Positions 1 through 9,561 of a DNA stretch of 64,000 nucleotides are shown here, piece by piece. Under the pieces are notes generated by a model, which did not search any database, had not been told where the DNA came from, and saw nothing but the letters and a program-made list of their open reading frames with translations. Origin of the DNA: a bacterium (GTDB lineage Bacteria > Vulcanimicrobiota > Vulcanimicrobiia > Vulcanimicrobiales > Vulcanimicrobiaceae); the NCBI GenBank assembly GCA_028869385.1, contig JAGWSR010000096.1, forward strand, positions 1-64,000. Direction: 5' to 3'. A program made the position numbers and the translations under genes. Position 1 is the stretch's first letter. Each line of letters opens with the position of its first letter.

Positions 1-687
1 AACGCGCGTTGGTGGCCGCTTTTTCGGGCCGAGGACTTTTTTGGGGATACGTGTTTCGACGAGCCCATCACGCGGTGGCTCTGGGAGCTGCGCGTCCTGC
101 GGATGATCGATACGTCGCCCGATCCGCTCTTCGCGTCGATCGAGTTGAACGTGTCGCCGACGGTCCGTCGACGCTACGGCTTTCGCTGCGTCCCGAAAGC
201 GCCGCCGCTACTCGTTTCATCGATCGTCGATGCGTACGATATCGAAGAAGCGTGGCATCGAGCGTTCATTGTGGCGGAAGATGACGCTCCGCCGTGGTTG
301 CCGCAACTCCCGAGCTATGAGGGCGCGCGCGTGTTGGAACGCGCCGAGGCCGAGGCGCGCATTCGCGAGCGTCTCGCGCCGCTCGTCGCCGGCGTTCGCG
401 CGTTGCGCGACGCCGGTGCGCCGAAACTCCTCGTGCTTGGATGCACGCCGCCCGCGCCGTACGACTACGAAGGATCCAAGCCGGTCCGCTTGCGTGCCAA
501 CGTGCGCCGCCTGATGGATCGCGTGCTCGCCGACGCTTGCGCGGAGCTCGGCGTGCATTTCGTGCCGATGGACGCGCTCGTCGGTGACGCCGGCATTCGC
601 GACGAACGCTTCTTTTTCGATCCGGAGCATTTCAACGAGGCCGGCGGATGTCGCTTGCTCGAGACGGTGCTGCCGCTCTTAGACTGA
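1..687 (+). CDS. SGNH/GDSL-like hydrolase, 5' end cut by window
   Basis: The frame is open from base 1, so the N-terminus lies outside the window; an internal ATG at 103 is unlikely to be the start because upstream codons read as normal protein. Near the C-terminus DPEHFNEAG matches the block V Asp-x-x-His of SGNH hydrolases, and KLLVLGCTPP looks like the preceding core beta strand. The nucleophile Ser block is not visible. SGNH enzymes cleave esters or deacetylate carbohydrates; the substrate cannot be read here. A 19-base palindrome follows the stop. Confidence 0.55.
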   Translation, partial: NARWWPLFRAEDFFGDTCFDEPITRWLWELRVLRMIDTSPDPLFASIELNVSPTVRRRYGFRCVPKAPPLLVSSIVDAYDIEEAWHRAFIVAEDDAPPWLPQLPSYEGARVLERAEAEARIRERLAPLVAGVRALRDAGAPKLLVLGCTPPAPYDYEGSKPVRLRANVRRLMDRVLADACAELGVHFVPMDALVGDAGIRDERFFFDPEHFNEAGGCRLLETVLPLLD

Positions 688-706
688 GCCGCCGGTGACC
701 GGCGGC
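688..706. terminator. GC-rich palindrome after the SGNH gene
   Basis: A perfect 9-base inverted repeat with one central base starts directly after the TGA of the SGNH gene. It can form a short strong hairpin but has no T-run, so it is either a weak terminator, a processing signal, or chance in GC-rich DNA. Confidence 0.35.
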
Positions 707-743
707 GGGCTTCCCGTGGCCGGCTCGCGAATCGGCGCCGCTA

Positions 744-2534
744 ATGCATCTCACGCGGCTCGACTGGATCATCATCGTCGTCTCGCTCGGCGTGACGTTT
801 CTCCCCGCCATCTTCCTGGCGAAGCGCGCCGGTCGCAATACGACCGAATTCTTTGCCGCGGGGCGCCAGGCGCCGTGGTGGCTGATCGGCATCTCGCTCG
901 TCGCGACCACCTTCTCGACCGACACGCCGAACCTCGTGACCAACTTCGTGCGCACGGGCGGCGTTGCGGCGAACTGGCAGTGGTGGGCCTTTCTGCTCAC
1001 CGGTATGGCGACGGTCTTTTTCTACGCGCGGCTCTGGCGGCGCAGCGGCGTGCTCACCGATCTCGAGTTTTACGAATTGCGCTACGCGGGGAAAGCCGCG
1101 GCGTTCGTGCGCGGCTTCCGCTCGATCTATCTCGGCCTGTTCTTCAACGTCATGATCATCGCCACGGTGAATCTCGCCGCGGCGAAGATCGCGAGCGTGC
1201 TCTTCGGCATCCCCGAGGTGGTGACGCTGCCGGTCGCGGGCGCGGTGGTCATCGTCTTTGCCGCGACGGCGGGGCTGTGGGGCGTCATGATGACCGACAC
1301 GATCCAGTTCATCATCACGATGTCGAGCGCGTTCGCCGCGGCGTACTACGCCCTGCACGCGCCGGCGGTGGCGCGCCTCGGCGGACTCGCGGGACTTCTC
1401 GCGCACGTGCGCGCCGCACATCCGCATCTGCTCGACATCCTTCCCGATTTCTCGAACTGGCCGGTCGCGGCGAGCCTCTTCATCATCCCGCTCACGGTAC
1501 AGTGGTGGTCGGTGTGGTATCCGGGCGCGGAACCCGGCGGCGGTAGTTACGTCGCGCAGCGCATGCTTGCCGCGCGGCGCGAGAGCGATTCGGTCTGGGG
1601 TACGATGCTCTTCCAAGTCACGTTCTTCGCGTTGCGGCCGTGGCCGTGGATCGTCGTCGCGATCGCCTCGCTCGTCGTCTATCCGACGCTCGATTCGATC
1701 CATCACGCCTTCCCCGCGGTTGCGAGCCATCTCATCGGCGACGACATCGCGTACCCCGCGATGTTGGTCTTTCTTCCGGCGGGATGGGCGGGCTTCATGG
1801 TGGCGGGGCTCTTTGCCGCCTATCGTTCGACGCTCGAGTCGCACCTGAACTGGGGCACGTCGTACCTCGTGCACGACTTCTATCGGCGCTTTCTCAAGCC
1901 CGACGCGAGCGAGTCGCACTACGTGCTCATCGGCCGCATCGTGACCGCGCTCTTGATGGTCGTCGCGATCGGCTTTACCTTCGTGCTCGACACCGCGAAA
2001 GAAGCCTTCTCGTTACTGCTCGACATCGGTGCGGGCACCGGGCTCATCTACCTGCTGCGCTGGTATTGGTGGCGTATCAACGCATGGAGCGAAGTGAGCG
2101 CAATGCTCGCGTCGTTCGTCGTCTCGGCGGCGATCTTCGTGCTCGACAAATCCGGGTACGCCGTCGATCCCTCCGTCGCGCTCATCGTCACGGTGGCGGT
2201 GACGACGCTCGTGTGGGTCGTCGTCACCCTCGTCACGCCGCCCGTCGATGACGCGTCGCTCGCGCGTTTCTACGCGACGGTGCGTCCGGCCGGACCGGGC
2301 TGGAGGCGCGTTCGGGAGCGTACCGGCCTCCCGCCGTCGCCCGATAGCCTGCCGAATGCGTTGCTGGGGTGGACGCTCGGCGTGATCACGGTATACGCGG
2401 CGCTCTTCGGAACGGGAGCCTATCTCTACGGGAATCCGCTCCAAGGCGCGTTCGCGACCGTGCTCTTCGCCGCGGCCGGATTCGGGCTCGTGCGGATCGT
2501 CGCCGCGAGCCGAAGCACCGAGCCGCGTTCGTAG
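744..2534 (+). CDS. Sodium:solute symporter family transporter
   Basis: A 596-residue polytopic membrane protein with about 13-14 hydrophobic segments. The N-terminal LAKRAGRNTTEFFAAGRQAP followed by the TTFSTDTPNLVTN stretch is typical of the SSS family (the ADxxlaGR motif and TM1-TM2 of LeuT-fold Na+ symporters). Length fits the longer SSS members of about 550-620 residues. The substrate (sugar, amino acid, carboxylate or vitamin) cannot be assigned from sequence. It starts 56 bases after the SGNH gene and is followed by another membrane protein on the same strand. Confidence 0.85.
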   Translation: MHLTRLDWIIIVVSLGVTFLPAIFLAKRAGRNTTEFFAAGRQAPWWLIGISLVATTFSTDTPNLVTNFVRTGGVAANWQWWAFLLTGMATVFFYARLWRRSGVLTDLEFYELRYAGKAAAFVRGFRSIYLGLFFNVMIIATVNLAAAKIASVLFGIPEVVTLPVAGAVVIVFAATAGLWGVMMTDTIQFIITMSSAFAAAYYALHAPAVARLGGLAGLLAHVRAAHPHLLDILPDFSNWPVAASLFIIPLTVQWWSVWYPGAEPGGGSYVAQRMLAARRESDSVWGTMLFQVTFFALRPWPWIVVAIASLVVYPTLDSIHHAFPAVASHLIGDDIAYPAMLVFLPAGWAGFMVAGLFAAYRSTLESHLNWGTSYLVHDFYRRFLKPDASESHYVLIGRIVTALLMVVAIGFTFVLDTAKEAFSLLLDIGAGTGLIYLLRWYWWRINAWSEVSAMLASFVVSAAIFVLDKSGYAVDPSVALIVTVAVTTLVWVVVTLVTPPVDDASLARFYATVRPAGPGWRRVRERTGLPPSPDSLPNALLGWTLGVITVYAALFGTGAYLYGNPLQGAFATVLFAAAGFGLVRIVAASRSTEPRS

Positions 2535-2588
2535 CGACTTCCCGAGTTGTTCTTCGGCGCGGACGCACCCATCGGGTACGCTCGCCGC

Positions 2589-3854
2589 ATGGAACTCAAC
2601 CGGCTCCTTCGACGCCAGTGGATACCGCCGTGGGCGCTCCTCTTCGCGCAGCTCGCGCATGGGGCCGCGTGGGTACTGCTCGTCTATGCGGCGGCGCGCT
2701 TCGGCGTGCGGGGGCTCACCCCGGGAGCGGTCGCGTGGATTCACGTCGTCGCGCTCGGCTGGATCACGATGGCGGCGCTCGCGATCCTGCTGCACGTGAT
2801 CCCGCGCTTTACCGATCTTCCCTGGCGCGGTGAGGCGCTCGCGCGTCATGCACTCGGCCTCTTCGCGATCGGCGTCGTGCTCTTTATCGTCGGATGGTTC
2901 GCGAGCACGACCCTCGTCGTCACGGGCGCGGTGACGATCGGCATCGCGCTCGTCGCATACCTCACCGCCGCCTTCGCGACACTCGGCGGCCGTACGCCGA
3001 TCGAGCCGACCGAACGGGCGATCGCGCGCGCGCTCGCGATGACGCTCGGTATCTTCACCGCCGTCGCGTTGCTCGGCGGCTTCGGGCTCGCGGCGCTCGA
3101 AGGAGCCGCCCCCGCGACGTGGATCGCGCGCGTGCCGCCCGCGCACGCGGTGCTCGGCATCTTCGGCTGGTTCACGATCTTGATCGTCGGCGTTGCGGCG
3201 CGCACGATGCGTCCGATCTGCGGCGTACGTTCGCGCTTCCCGCGTGTACACGCGATCGTCGGCTCGGCGCTCGTGCTGGGTGCGCCCCTGCTCGCGCTCG
3301 GGATTCTCGGCGATCTCGCACCGCTACGCTGGAGCGGCGCGACGCTCGTCGCGCTCGGATGCATCGTCTATATCGTCGACGCCGCCGACATCGTGCGTCG
3401 TGCGACGCGGCCGCATCGGCCGCCGCAAGCGTTCGTCGTGGCCTCGCTCGTGTGGCTCGCGCTCGGGATCCTGCTCGGCGGCGCGCTGCTTGCGGGCGTC
3501 CCGTGCGGCGAGGCGTTCGGCTACGTGCTGCTCGTCGGATGGGTCGGACAGATGGTGAACGCCCACGTGTTCCACCTCGGCGTGCGCGTCATCTCGACCA
3601 CCGTGCGCGGCGACGACGACGAGACGCGTCCGGGGCTGCTGCTCGACGAGCGCCGCTCGTGGATGACGTTCGTCGGCATGCAACTCGCCGTCGCGATCGG
3701 TGGGTACGGGCTCTTACGCGGAAATGCCGACGACGCGATCGTCGCCGGCATCCTGGGTGCGGCCGCGTGGTTCGTGATGATGACGAACCTCGTCGGCGCC
3801 TACTTCAACGCGTTCGAAGGAACGAAGACGAGCGCGAGTCCGTCGATGCAGTAA
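2589..3854 (+). CDS. Heme-copper oxidase subunit I-like / NnrS-like membrane protein
   Basis: A 421-residue protein with about 12 hydrophobic helices. Conserved-looking intramembrane histidines occur in WIHVVALGW, LLHVIPRF, PAHAVLGIFGW and NAHVFHLGV, as in lone relatives of oxidase subunit I and in NnrS proteins. No subunit II or III is nearby, so a complete terminal oxidase is not supported; heme or NO-related roles are possible. The ATG at 2589 is preferred over an in-frame TTG at 2547. Its last 55 bases overlap the 3' end of msrB on the other strand. A second protein of this kind lies at 30324-31409. Confidence 0.5.
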   Translation: MELNRLLRRQWIPPWALLFAQLAHGAAWVLLVYAAARFGVRGLTPGAVAWIHVVALGWITMAALAILLHVIPRFTDLPWRGEALARHALGLFAIGVVLFIVGWFASTTLVVTGAVTIGIALVAYLTAAFATLGGRTPIEPTERAIARALAMTLGIFTAVALLGGFGLAALEGAAPATWIARVPPAHAVLGIFGWFTILIVGVAARTMRPICGVRSRFPRVHAIVGSALVLGAPLLALGILGDLAPLRWSGATLVALGCIVYIVDAADIVRRATRPHRPPQAFVVASLVWLALGILLGGALLAGVPCGEAFGYVLLVGWVGQMVNAHVFHLGVRVISTTVRGDDDETRPGLLLDERRSWMTFVGMQLAVAIGGYGLLRGNADDAIVAGILGAAAWFVMMTNLVGAYFNAFEGTKTSASPSMQ

Positions 3855-4273
3855 CGCAGGTGCGTCGGTGCGGGACCGTCGTCGAAGATGTGTCCGAGGT
3901 GTCCGCCGCAGGTCGCGCAATGCACCTCGGTGCGCGGTTCGCCCGGAAGTTCGAAGTCGGCGCGCGTGCGCGTCACGTGCGGCCGTACGGTGAAGAACGA
4001 CGGCCAGCCGTCGCCGCTGTCGTACTTCATCTCCGAATTGAAGAGCGTCGTCGCGCAGCCCGCGCAGCGATAGGTGCCCGTGCGCTTCTCGGCGATGAGC
4101 GGGCTCGAGAATGCGGGCTCGGTGCCGTTTTCGCGCAGGATGTAGTAGCGATCGCCTAAGATGCGTCGCCATTGCGCGTCGGAATGCGTGACCGTGTAGG
4201 CACGCGCCCGCGCGCCGGTCGCGCCGAGCGCCGCGACGGCGCCGAGCGCGCCGAGAAACGCGGTGCGTTTCAT
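3800..4273 (-). CDS. msrB: Peptide-methionine (R)-S-oxide reductase, exported
   Basis: Reduces the R epimer of methionine sulfoxide in proteins. An N-terminal hydrophobic signal segment ([19 protein letters not shown]) suggests export. Zinc-binding CxxC pairs occur in YRCAGC and [12 protein letters not shown], and the catalytic Cys lies in RYCID near the C-terminus. The start at 4273 is favoured because its ATG overlaps the msrA stop as ATGA. It is the last gene of a six-gene run, directly after msrA. The 3' end overlaps the convergent membrane protein gene by 55 bases. Confidence 0.93.
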   Translation of the reverse strand: MKRTAFLGALGAVAALGATGARARAYTVTHSDAQWRRILGDRYYILRENGTEPAFSSPLIAEKRTGTYRCAGCATTLFNSEMKYDSGDGWPSFFTVRPHVTRTRADFELPGEPRTEVHCATCGGHLGHIFDDGPAPTHLRYCIDGLALVFVPSNALK

Positions 4274-4749
4274 CGCGGCACCGTGATGTGGCACGCGACG
4301 CCGTGCCGCTCGAAATACCGCTGATGGTAGGCTTCGGCGGGATAGAAGGCCGAGGCCGCGACGATCTCGGTCGCGATCGGCTTGGATAACGACGACTGCG
4401 CGCGGTCGCGCGAGGCGAATGCCGCGCTATGTTGCGCGGGGGAGAGCGTGAAGATCGCGGAGCGATACTGCGAGCCCACGTCGGGGCCCTGACGATTGTG
4501 CTGCGTGGGGTCGTGAATCTTCCAGAAGAAGTCGAGCAGTTCGTCGTAGGTGATCGCCGACGGATCGAAGGTTACTTCGACGGCCTCCGCATGACCGGTG
4601 CGGCCGGAGCAGACCTCGCGATAGGTCGGGTCGGTGGTCGTTCCGCCGGTATAGCCGGAGATAGCGTCGTGGACGCCCGGAAGCTGCCGAAAGGCGGCTT
4701 CGACGCCCCAGAAGCAGCCCGCGGCAAAAATGGCTTTCTCGGTGTTCAT
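4270..4749 (-). CDS. msrA: Peptide-methionine (S)-S-oxide reductase
   Basis: Reduces the S epimer of methionine sulfoxide. The GCFWG catalytic motif is at about residues 11-15 ([13 protein letters not shown]), followed by the family signatures [22 protein letters not shown] and [16 protein letters not shown]. At 159 residues it is a normal short bacterial MsrA. There is no signal peptide, unlike msrB next door, so the pair may act in different compartments. Translationally coupled to msrB through a 4-base overlap. Confidence 0.95.
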   Translation of the reverse strand: MNTEKAIFAAGCFWGVEAAFRQLPGVHDAISGYTGGTTTDPTYREVCSGRTGHAEAVEVTFDPSAITYDELLDFFWKIHDPTQHNRQGPDVGSQYRSAIFTLSPAQHSAAFASRDRAQSSLSKPIATEIVAASAFYPAEAYHQRYFERHGVACHITVPR

Positions 4750-4792
4750 ACATCATCAAGAACGCCGCAGCGCGACGGCCGGATGCGTCGGG

Positions 4793-6076
4793 TCACGTGT
4801 CGGCGCGCAAGACGTCTTCGAGGCTCTCGCGGCGTGCCCAGAGCGCTGCATCGCCCGCGCCGAGCGCGATCACCGGCGGGCGCGGAAACCGGTTGTAATT
4901 GCTTGCCATACTGTACGTGTAGGCGCCGGTCGTGCAGAAGGCGAGCAGGTCGCCCGCGCGCAGATCGGCGGGCAGCATCGCCTCGCCGAGGCGGTCGTTC
5001 TCGCAGGAACGGCCGCTGACCATCGTCGCGACGGGCTCGGCGTCGCTCGCGCGCACCGGCACGATGTGGTGGGACGCGCCGTAGAGCGCGGGGCGGGGAT
5101 TATCGGCCATGCTGCCATCCACGATGGCGTAGCGACGGCGCTCGAAGCGTTTGATCGCGAGCACGCGATAGAGCGAGGTTCCGGCCGCCGCGATCGCCGC
5201 GCGCCCGGGTTCGATCTCGACGCGTACGTTCGCGGGTACGGCCGCGCGAATCGCGGCGAGCGTCGCCGCGATGTCGAGCTCCGATTCGTCGGCGTGCATC
5301 GCCACGCCGAACCCGCCGCCGACGACGATCGTGTCGGCGTCGGCGAACGCCGCCTGCGCGTGCACGCGCGCGAGCGCATCGAGCAGGGCCTGGGCGTTCG
5401 CGACGAAGGGCGCCGCGTCGGCGATCTGCGAACCGATGTGCGCGTGCAGGCCGCGCAGCCGTGCGCCCATCTCGCGCGCGAGCGCGAGCGCTTCATCCAA
5501 TTCGTGCGGAGCGATGCCGAATTTGCTCTCGTCGCCGGCGGTCCGCACGAACTCGTGCGTGTGCGCCTCGATGCCGGTATTCAGGCGCAGCAGCAGTTCC
5601 ACGCCCGCGCAGCGCGTGCGGTTCCCGAGCGCACGCAACTCGTCGAGGCTGTCGGCGACGATGCGCCCCACGCGGCGCTCGCACGCCGCATCGAGCTCGG
5701 CCGCGCTCTTGCCTGCGCCGTGCAGCGTGACGCGCGCGGCGGGAAACGCCGCGCGCTCCACCGTGACGAGCTCTCCGAGTGAACTGACGTCGATGCCGAT
5801 ATCGTAGGGCTGCAGATGGCGCGCGAGCCCGGGAAGCAGCAACGCCTTGCCCGCGTAGGATACGCCGATCTCGTGCGCGCGCGCGGCCGAAAGCAACGCG
5901 TTTAGCGCGTCGTCGAGAACGCGCAGATCGATGCAGAGCGCGGGTGTGTCGAAGCGTTGGGCGAGCTCGTGTGCCGCGATCCCGCCGATGCGCAGCGTTC
6001 CGGATGCGTCGCGCTCGTGACCGGGCGCGAGCCCGTCACGCCAGCGCGCGAAGCTCTTCAATCCGCTCGAAGGCAC
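4793..6076 (-). CDS. lysA: Diaminopimelate decarboxylase
   Basis: PLP enzyme converting meso-diaminopimelate to lysine. The PLP lysine lies in YAGKALL (about residue 76), with HIGSQI, GGGFGVAMHADE, the phosphate-binding IEPGRAAIAAAG and the second-subunit catalytic Cys in RSCENDR; ASNYNRFPRP closes the active-site region. The 427-residue length is typical of LysA. The start overlaps the upstream AhpD-like gene by 41 bases, which is long for a coupled start, so a slightly later start is possible. It lies in an operon-like run with redox-repair genes rather than other lysine genes. Confidence 0.9.
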   Translation of the reverse strand: MPSSGLKSFARWRDGLAPGHERDASGTLRIGGIAAHELAQRFDTPALCIDLRVLDDALNALLSAARAHEIGVSYAGKALLLPGLARHLQPYDIGIDVSSLGELVTVERAAFPAARVTLHGAGKSAAELDAACERRVGRIVADSLDELRALGNRTRCAGVELLLRLNTGIEAHTHEFVRTAGDESKFGIAPHELDEALALAREMGARLRGLHAHIGSQIADAAPFVANAQALLDALARVHAQAAFADADTIVVGGGFGVAMHADESELDIAATLAAIRAAVPANVRVEIEPGRAAIAAAGTSLYRVLAIKRFERRRYAIVDGSMADNPRPALYGASHHIVPVRASDAEPVATMVSGRSCENDRLGEAMLPADLRAGDLLAFCTTGAYTYSMASNYNRFPRPPVIALGAGDAALWARRESLEDVLRADT

Positions 6077-6377
6077 GGCGCAGGTGCGGAATCACGATCG
6101 AGCCGCCGACGATCAGGCCCACGTTGAGCGCATCTTGGAGCTCCGCGTCGCTGAAGCCGATCTTGACGCACTGCGCGAGGTGGTAGGTCACGCAGTCGTC
6201 GCAGCGCAGCACGAGCGAGGCCACCAAGCCGCAGAGCTCCTTGACGCGCCCCGGCAGCGCGCCGTCGTCGTACGCGCGCGTGTCGAGGTTGAAGAAGCGC
6301 TGGATCCCGAGGTGGCCGGACTCGAGCACGAGTTCGTTCTGCTGCTCGCGCAGCTTGGTCCATTCGTCAATCGTCAT
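6036..6377 (-). CDS. AhpD-like carboxymuconolactone decarboxylase-family protein
   Basis: A 113-residue all-helical protein of the AhpD/CMD superfamily. It carries the peroxidatic arrangement seen in AhpD: a Glu (KELCGLV), then CDDC, then His three residues on (VTYH), plus a further Cys (LAQC). This suggests thiol-dependent peroxidase or disulfide reductase chemistry rather than lactone decarboxylation. The ATG at 6377 overlaps the manA stop (ATGA). Its placement near msrA and msrB fits an oxidative-repair role. The physiological substrate is unknown. Confidence 0.82.
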   Translation of the reverse strand: MTIDEWTKLREQQNELVLESGHLGIQRFFNLDTRAYDDGALPGRVKELCGLVASLVLRCDDCVTYHLAQCVKIGFSDAELQDALNVGLIVGGSIVIPHLRRAFERIEELRALA

Positions 6378-7399
6378 GCAAATTGTGCCATGAAAGCGTC
6401 GAGGTGTGTTTGATCCACGCCCGCGGCGAGGAGTTGAGCGGCATAGGCTTCGCGCGAAGCCGGCGGCGTCACGAACATCACGTGCGCCCCGCCGTGGGCA
6501 TCGCTCGAGACGGTACACCAGCGCGCCGCGGCGGGCACGATCGCGCATTGCTCGGGTTCGAGCGTCACCGTCGTGCCGCCCGCTTCGATCGTGAGCGGTC
6601 GGTCGAGCGGCATGAAGATCAGCGGGCGCTCGTGCGTGGACATCGAGTGCGGTTCTTCGGTCGCGACGATGCGCTCGACGACGAAGCGCGAGTCGGCGAT
6701 CAGCGCGAGGCGCGAGAGTCCTTCGAAGCGGTACGCGATCTGCGCGGTCGCGCTCGCGGTGCTGCGATGGTAGTCGAGCACGTCGCCGGCCTTCTGCACG
6801 TGGAGTTGACGCGGCTTGCCGTCGGCGCCCACGCGATTCCAGTCGAAGATGCGATAGGTGAGATCGCTCGCCTGCTGCGTCTCGAAGAGCACGATGCCCG
6901 CGCCGATCGCATGGAGCGTTCCCGCCGGAAGATAGAAGGCGTCGCCCGCTTTGACGGGCACGCGCCGCAGGATGTCGCCGAGCGTTCCGTCGGCGACGCG
7001 CCGCTCGTACTCGGCGCGCGTCGTGTCCTGCGACCAGCCGAGGACGAGGCTCGCGTCGTCGGTCGCGGAGAGGATGTACCAGCACTCCGTCTTGCCGTTG
7101 TGCTGATGCTCGACGCGGCGGGCGTAGGCGTCGTCGGGATGCACCTGCACCGAGAGCGCTTGGCGCGCGTCGATGATCTTGGTGAGCACGGGAAAGATCT
7201 GCGCCGGATCGAGGCTGCCGAGCAGCGTCGCGCCGAGCTCGGCGCGCAGCTCAGCGATCCGCTTGCCGGCGAGCGGCCCGTTGGTCACGGGGTTGTCGTC
7301 CCAACACTTCCAGGATTCGCCGCCCCAAATTGCGGGTGCGGCCTTCGGCTCGACGACGTAGGGATAGAGGTTCTCGTCCATCGCACTTTCGCTTTTCAT
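6374..7399 (-). CDS. manA: Mannose-6-phosphate isomerase, class I
   Basis: Zinc cupin isomerase linking fructose-6-phosphate and mannose-6-phosphate. Zinc ligands are visible in LSVQVHPDD, KTECWYIL and PAGTLHAIGAG, in the usual order. The 341-residue length matches Bacillus-type ManA. The start at 7399 is set by a 4-base ATGA overlap with the pabBC stop; an alternative ATG lies at 7381. It is coupled downstream to the AhpD-like gene. It probably supplies mannose units for surface glycans. Confidence 0.92.
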   Translation of the reverse strand: MKSESAMDENLYPYVVEPKAAPAIWGGESWKCWDDNPVTNGPLAGKRIAELRAELGATLLGSLDPAQIFPVLTKIIDARQALSVQVHPDDAYARRVEHQHNGKTECWYILSATDDASLVLGWSQDTTRAEYERRVADGTLGDILRRVPVKAGDAFYLPAGTLHAIGAGIVLFETQQASDLTYRIFDWNRVGADGKPRQLHVQKAGDVLDYHRSTASATAQIAYRFEGLSRLALIADSRFVVERIVATEEPHSMSTHERPLIFMPLDRPLTIEAGGTTVTLEPEQCAIVPAAARWCTVSSDAHGGAHVMFVTPPASREAYAAQLLAAGVDQTHLDAFMAQFA

Positions 7400-9063
7400 T
7401 CGACGAGCGTCGCGGCGAGCAGGCCGCGCGCTGAATTTCCCACGTAGATCGTCCGCGCTCGCGCGAGATCGTCGCGCGTGATCGTCCGTTCGACCGCCGT
7501 GCCATCGGTTACGATGCGGGAGCGTAAAATCCCCGGCAGCAGGCCGCACGAACGCGGTGGGGTGACGAGCGTCCCGTCGAGGTCGAGGACGAGCGTGCTG
7601 CGCGCACCCTCGGTGAGCTCGCCGCGCTCGTTCTGCAACAGCGCGTCGAAACAGTCGCGAGCGCGTGCCTCGGCCGTCGCGCGATCGTGTGACGGGCGCC
7701 ACGAGCTCTTGATCGCGAGAAACGGGTCGTCGCTGGCGACGCGCGCGCTCGAAAGGCAGACGCGCACGGGCTCTGCGCTCTCGGCGAGCGGTTCCCGGCG
7801 CAGCACGAACGAGCCGTCGGCGCGCACGCGCACGCGCACGAGGTCGCGACGTTCGCCGCGCTCGCGACACGCATCGAGCAGCGCCGCCGCATCGTAGGCG
7901 ATGCCCATCCGGGCGGCCGATGCGGCGAGCCGCGCGAGGTGCGCGTCGAGCACGCTGGGCGGCGCGTCGCTCGCGAAGGTCTCCCAGAGTTCGAACGGCG
8001 TCGCCGCGTCGCGCAGAAACCGTGCCTTCAGCAGCACTTCGCGCGCCTCGTCGTCGGCATCCGAGTCGCACACGATCCCGCCGCCGGCGTCGAATCGTCC
8101 CGCGCCGCGCGCATCGACGACCGCCGTGCGAATCGCAACGTTCCACCATCCACGGCGCTGCGGCGAGAGATAGCCGAGCGTGCCGCAGTAGGCGCCGCGC
8201 GGTTGCGCTTCGAGCGCGGCGATCGCGGCGATCGCGGCGCGCTTGGGCGCTCCGGTCACGCTCCCGCACGGAAAGGCCGCTTCGAAGATCGCGCGCAGCG
8301 AGGCGTCGTCGTGCAGCGTACCCGCGATGGTCGAGGTCATCGTATGAAAGGTCGGATAACGCTCGCGTTCGCAGAGACGCTCGACGCGAACGTCGTCGCA
8401 GACGCGGTGGAGATCGTTCCGTAGAAGATCCACGATCATCACGTGCTCGGCGCGATTCTTCGCATCGTCCAGTCGTTCGGGAGCGTCGAGCGGGGCGGTG
8501 CCCTTCATCGGGCGCGTTTCGACGCGAGCGCCGTCGAAGGCGAGAAAGAGTTCGGGCGACCACGAGAGCACGTGACGCTCGCCGTCAAAGGCATAGGCTT
8601 GATAGCGCGCGTGCGTGGTGCGCGCGACCGCGCACCAGAGCGCGTAGGGGTCGCCGTCGAGCGCGAAGGCGAACGGCGTGGTGTAGTTGACTTGATAGAC
8701 GTCGCCGCGAGCGATCGCCTCCCGGATCGATGCGATCGCTCGCGCGTAGCGCTCGGCGGTGACGAGCGACAGCAGCGGCGAGAGCGCGACCGGCGCGAGA
8801 TCCGGCAACGCCTGCTCGTTCGGCGCATCGTACGCGCCGAGCGCGACCAGCGGGATATCGCTCGCGCGCGGCGGTTCGCGCACGAATGACGCGCCGAGGT
8901 CGTAGGCGACGCTTCCGGCGATCCATGCGCCGTCGCGGCGTGCGCGATCGGCGGCGTCGAGCGCCTCGCGGGCCGCGTCGGTATCGCGTGCGATGAAGAG
9001 TTCGCGCGGGCGTTCGAACCCGAGTAATCCGCCGTCGCGAGCGAAGCGTACCGTCAGCATCAT
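7396..9063 (-). CDS. pabBC: Fused aminodeoxychorismate synthase component I and aminodeoxychorismate lyase
   Basis: A bifunctional folate enzyme. The N-terminal ~350 residues are PabB-like (VNYTTPF, SPELFLAF, RPMKGTAPL, DLLRNDLHRVC, CGSVTGAPKRAA, YCGTLGYLSP). The C-terminal ~190 residues are PabC-like: LAIKSSW with the PLP lysine, LLQNERGELTEGARS, and a PPRSCGLLPGILR tail. Together they make 4-aminobenzoate from chorismate; no PabA glutaminase is in the window. ATGs at 9063 and 9060 are the plausible starts, and the first shares bases with the start codon of the divergent thioredoxin-like gene. The opposite-strand neighbour folK-folE2 is in the same pathway. Confidence 0.92.
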   Translation of the reverse strand: MMLTVRFARDGGLLGFERPRELFIARDTDAAREALDAADRARRDGAWIAGSVAYDLGASFVREPPRASDIPLVALGAYDAPNEQALPDLAPVALSPLLSLVTAERYARAIASIREAIARGDVYQVNYTTPFAFALDGDPYALWCAVARTTHARYQAYAFDGERHVLSWSPELFLAFDGARVETRPMKGTAPLDAPERLDDAKNRAEHVMIVDLLRNDLHRVCDDVRVERLCERERYPTFHTMTSTIAGTLHDDASLRAIFEAAFPCGSVTGAPKRAAIAAIAALEAQPRGAYCGTLGYLSPQRRGWWNVAIRTAVVDARGAGRFDAGGGIVCDSDADDEAREVLLKARFLRDAATPFELWETFASDAPPSVLDAHLARLAASAARMGIAYDAAALLDACRERGERRDLVRVRVRADGSFVLRREPLAESAEPVRVCLSSARVASDDPFLAIKSSWRPSHDRATAEARARDCFDALLQNERGELTEGARSTLVLDLDGTLVTPPRSCGLLPGILRSRIVTDGTAVERTITRDDLARARTIYVGNSARGLLAATLVE

Positions 9064-9556
9064 GAGACGCCTCCTCTCTTCGTTATCGCTCGCCATACTG
9101 CTTGGCGCCGCGCCGCATGCCGCTCCGAGCCTCGCGCCGGTCGTCGCCGCACGCGACTGGATCGGTCCGGCGATCGCCGCCTCGGAACTGCGCGGAAGGG
9201 TCGTCGTGCTCGACGTCTTCACCGTGGACTGCATCAATTGTCGCAACGTGGTGCCGACGCTCCGGGCGTTGAACGCGGCGGATCGAGCCAAGGGCCTGCG
9301 TATCATCGGCATCCACGCGCCCGAGACGCCCGCGGAGCAGCAACGGCGCTATGTAATGGAGAATCTTCGACGCCAAGGCATCACCTGGCCGGTCGCGCTC
9401 GACAATGCGTTCTCCCTCTGGAAGGCCTACGGCGTGGACGCATGGCCGACGCAACTCTTCTTCGACCGGCACGGTCGCTTGCGGAGGGTCATCGTCGGCG
9501 ACTCGCAAGACGACGCGGTACGGGCGACGGTGGAGGCCCTGCTCTCAGAAACGTAA
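9062..9556 (+). CDS. Exported thioredoxin-like (TlpA/DipZ-type) protein
   Basis: A 164-residue protein with an N-terminal signal segment (LLSSLSLAILLGAAPHAAP) and a thioredoxin fold. DCINC is the CxxC active site, in the same form as the DipZ/TlpA group; APETPAEQ, ITWPVALDN and VDAWPTQLFF match the rest of that group's fold. It probably acts as a periplasmic disulfide reductase or oxidant-sensing thiol protein. The start codon overlaps the pabBC start on the other strand, leaving no intergenic promoter space. Five bases separate it from folK-folE2. Confidence 0.85.
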   Translation: MRRLLSSLSLAILLGAAPHAAPSLAPVVAARDWIGPAIAASELRGRVVVLDVFTVDCINCRNVVPTLRALNAADRAKGLRIIGIHAPETPAEQQRRYVMENLRRQGITWPVALDNAFSLWKAYGVDAWPTQLFFDRHGRLRRVIVGDSQDDAVRATVEALLSET

Positions 9557-9561
9557 GGTAC

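Noticed and set aside
741-1919. A 392-codon minus-strand frame inside the symporter gene
   Set aside because: Highly charged, repetitive translation with no family resemblance; shadow of the symporter.
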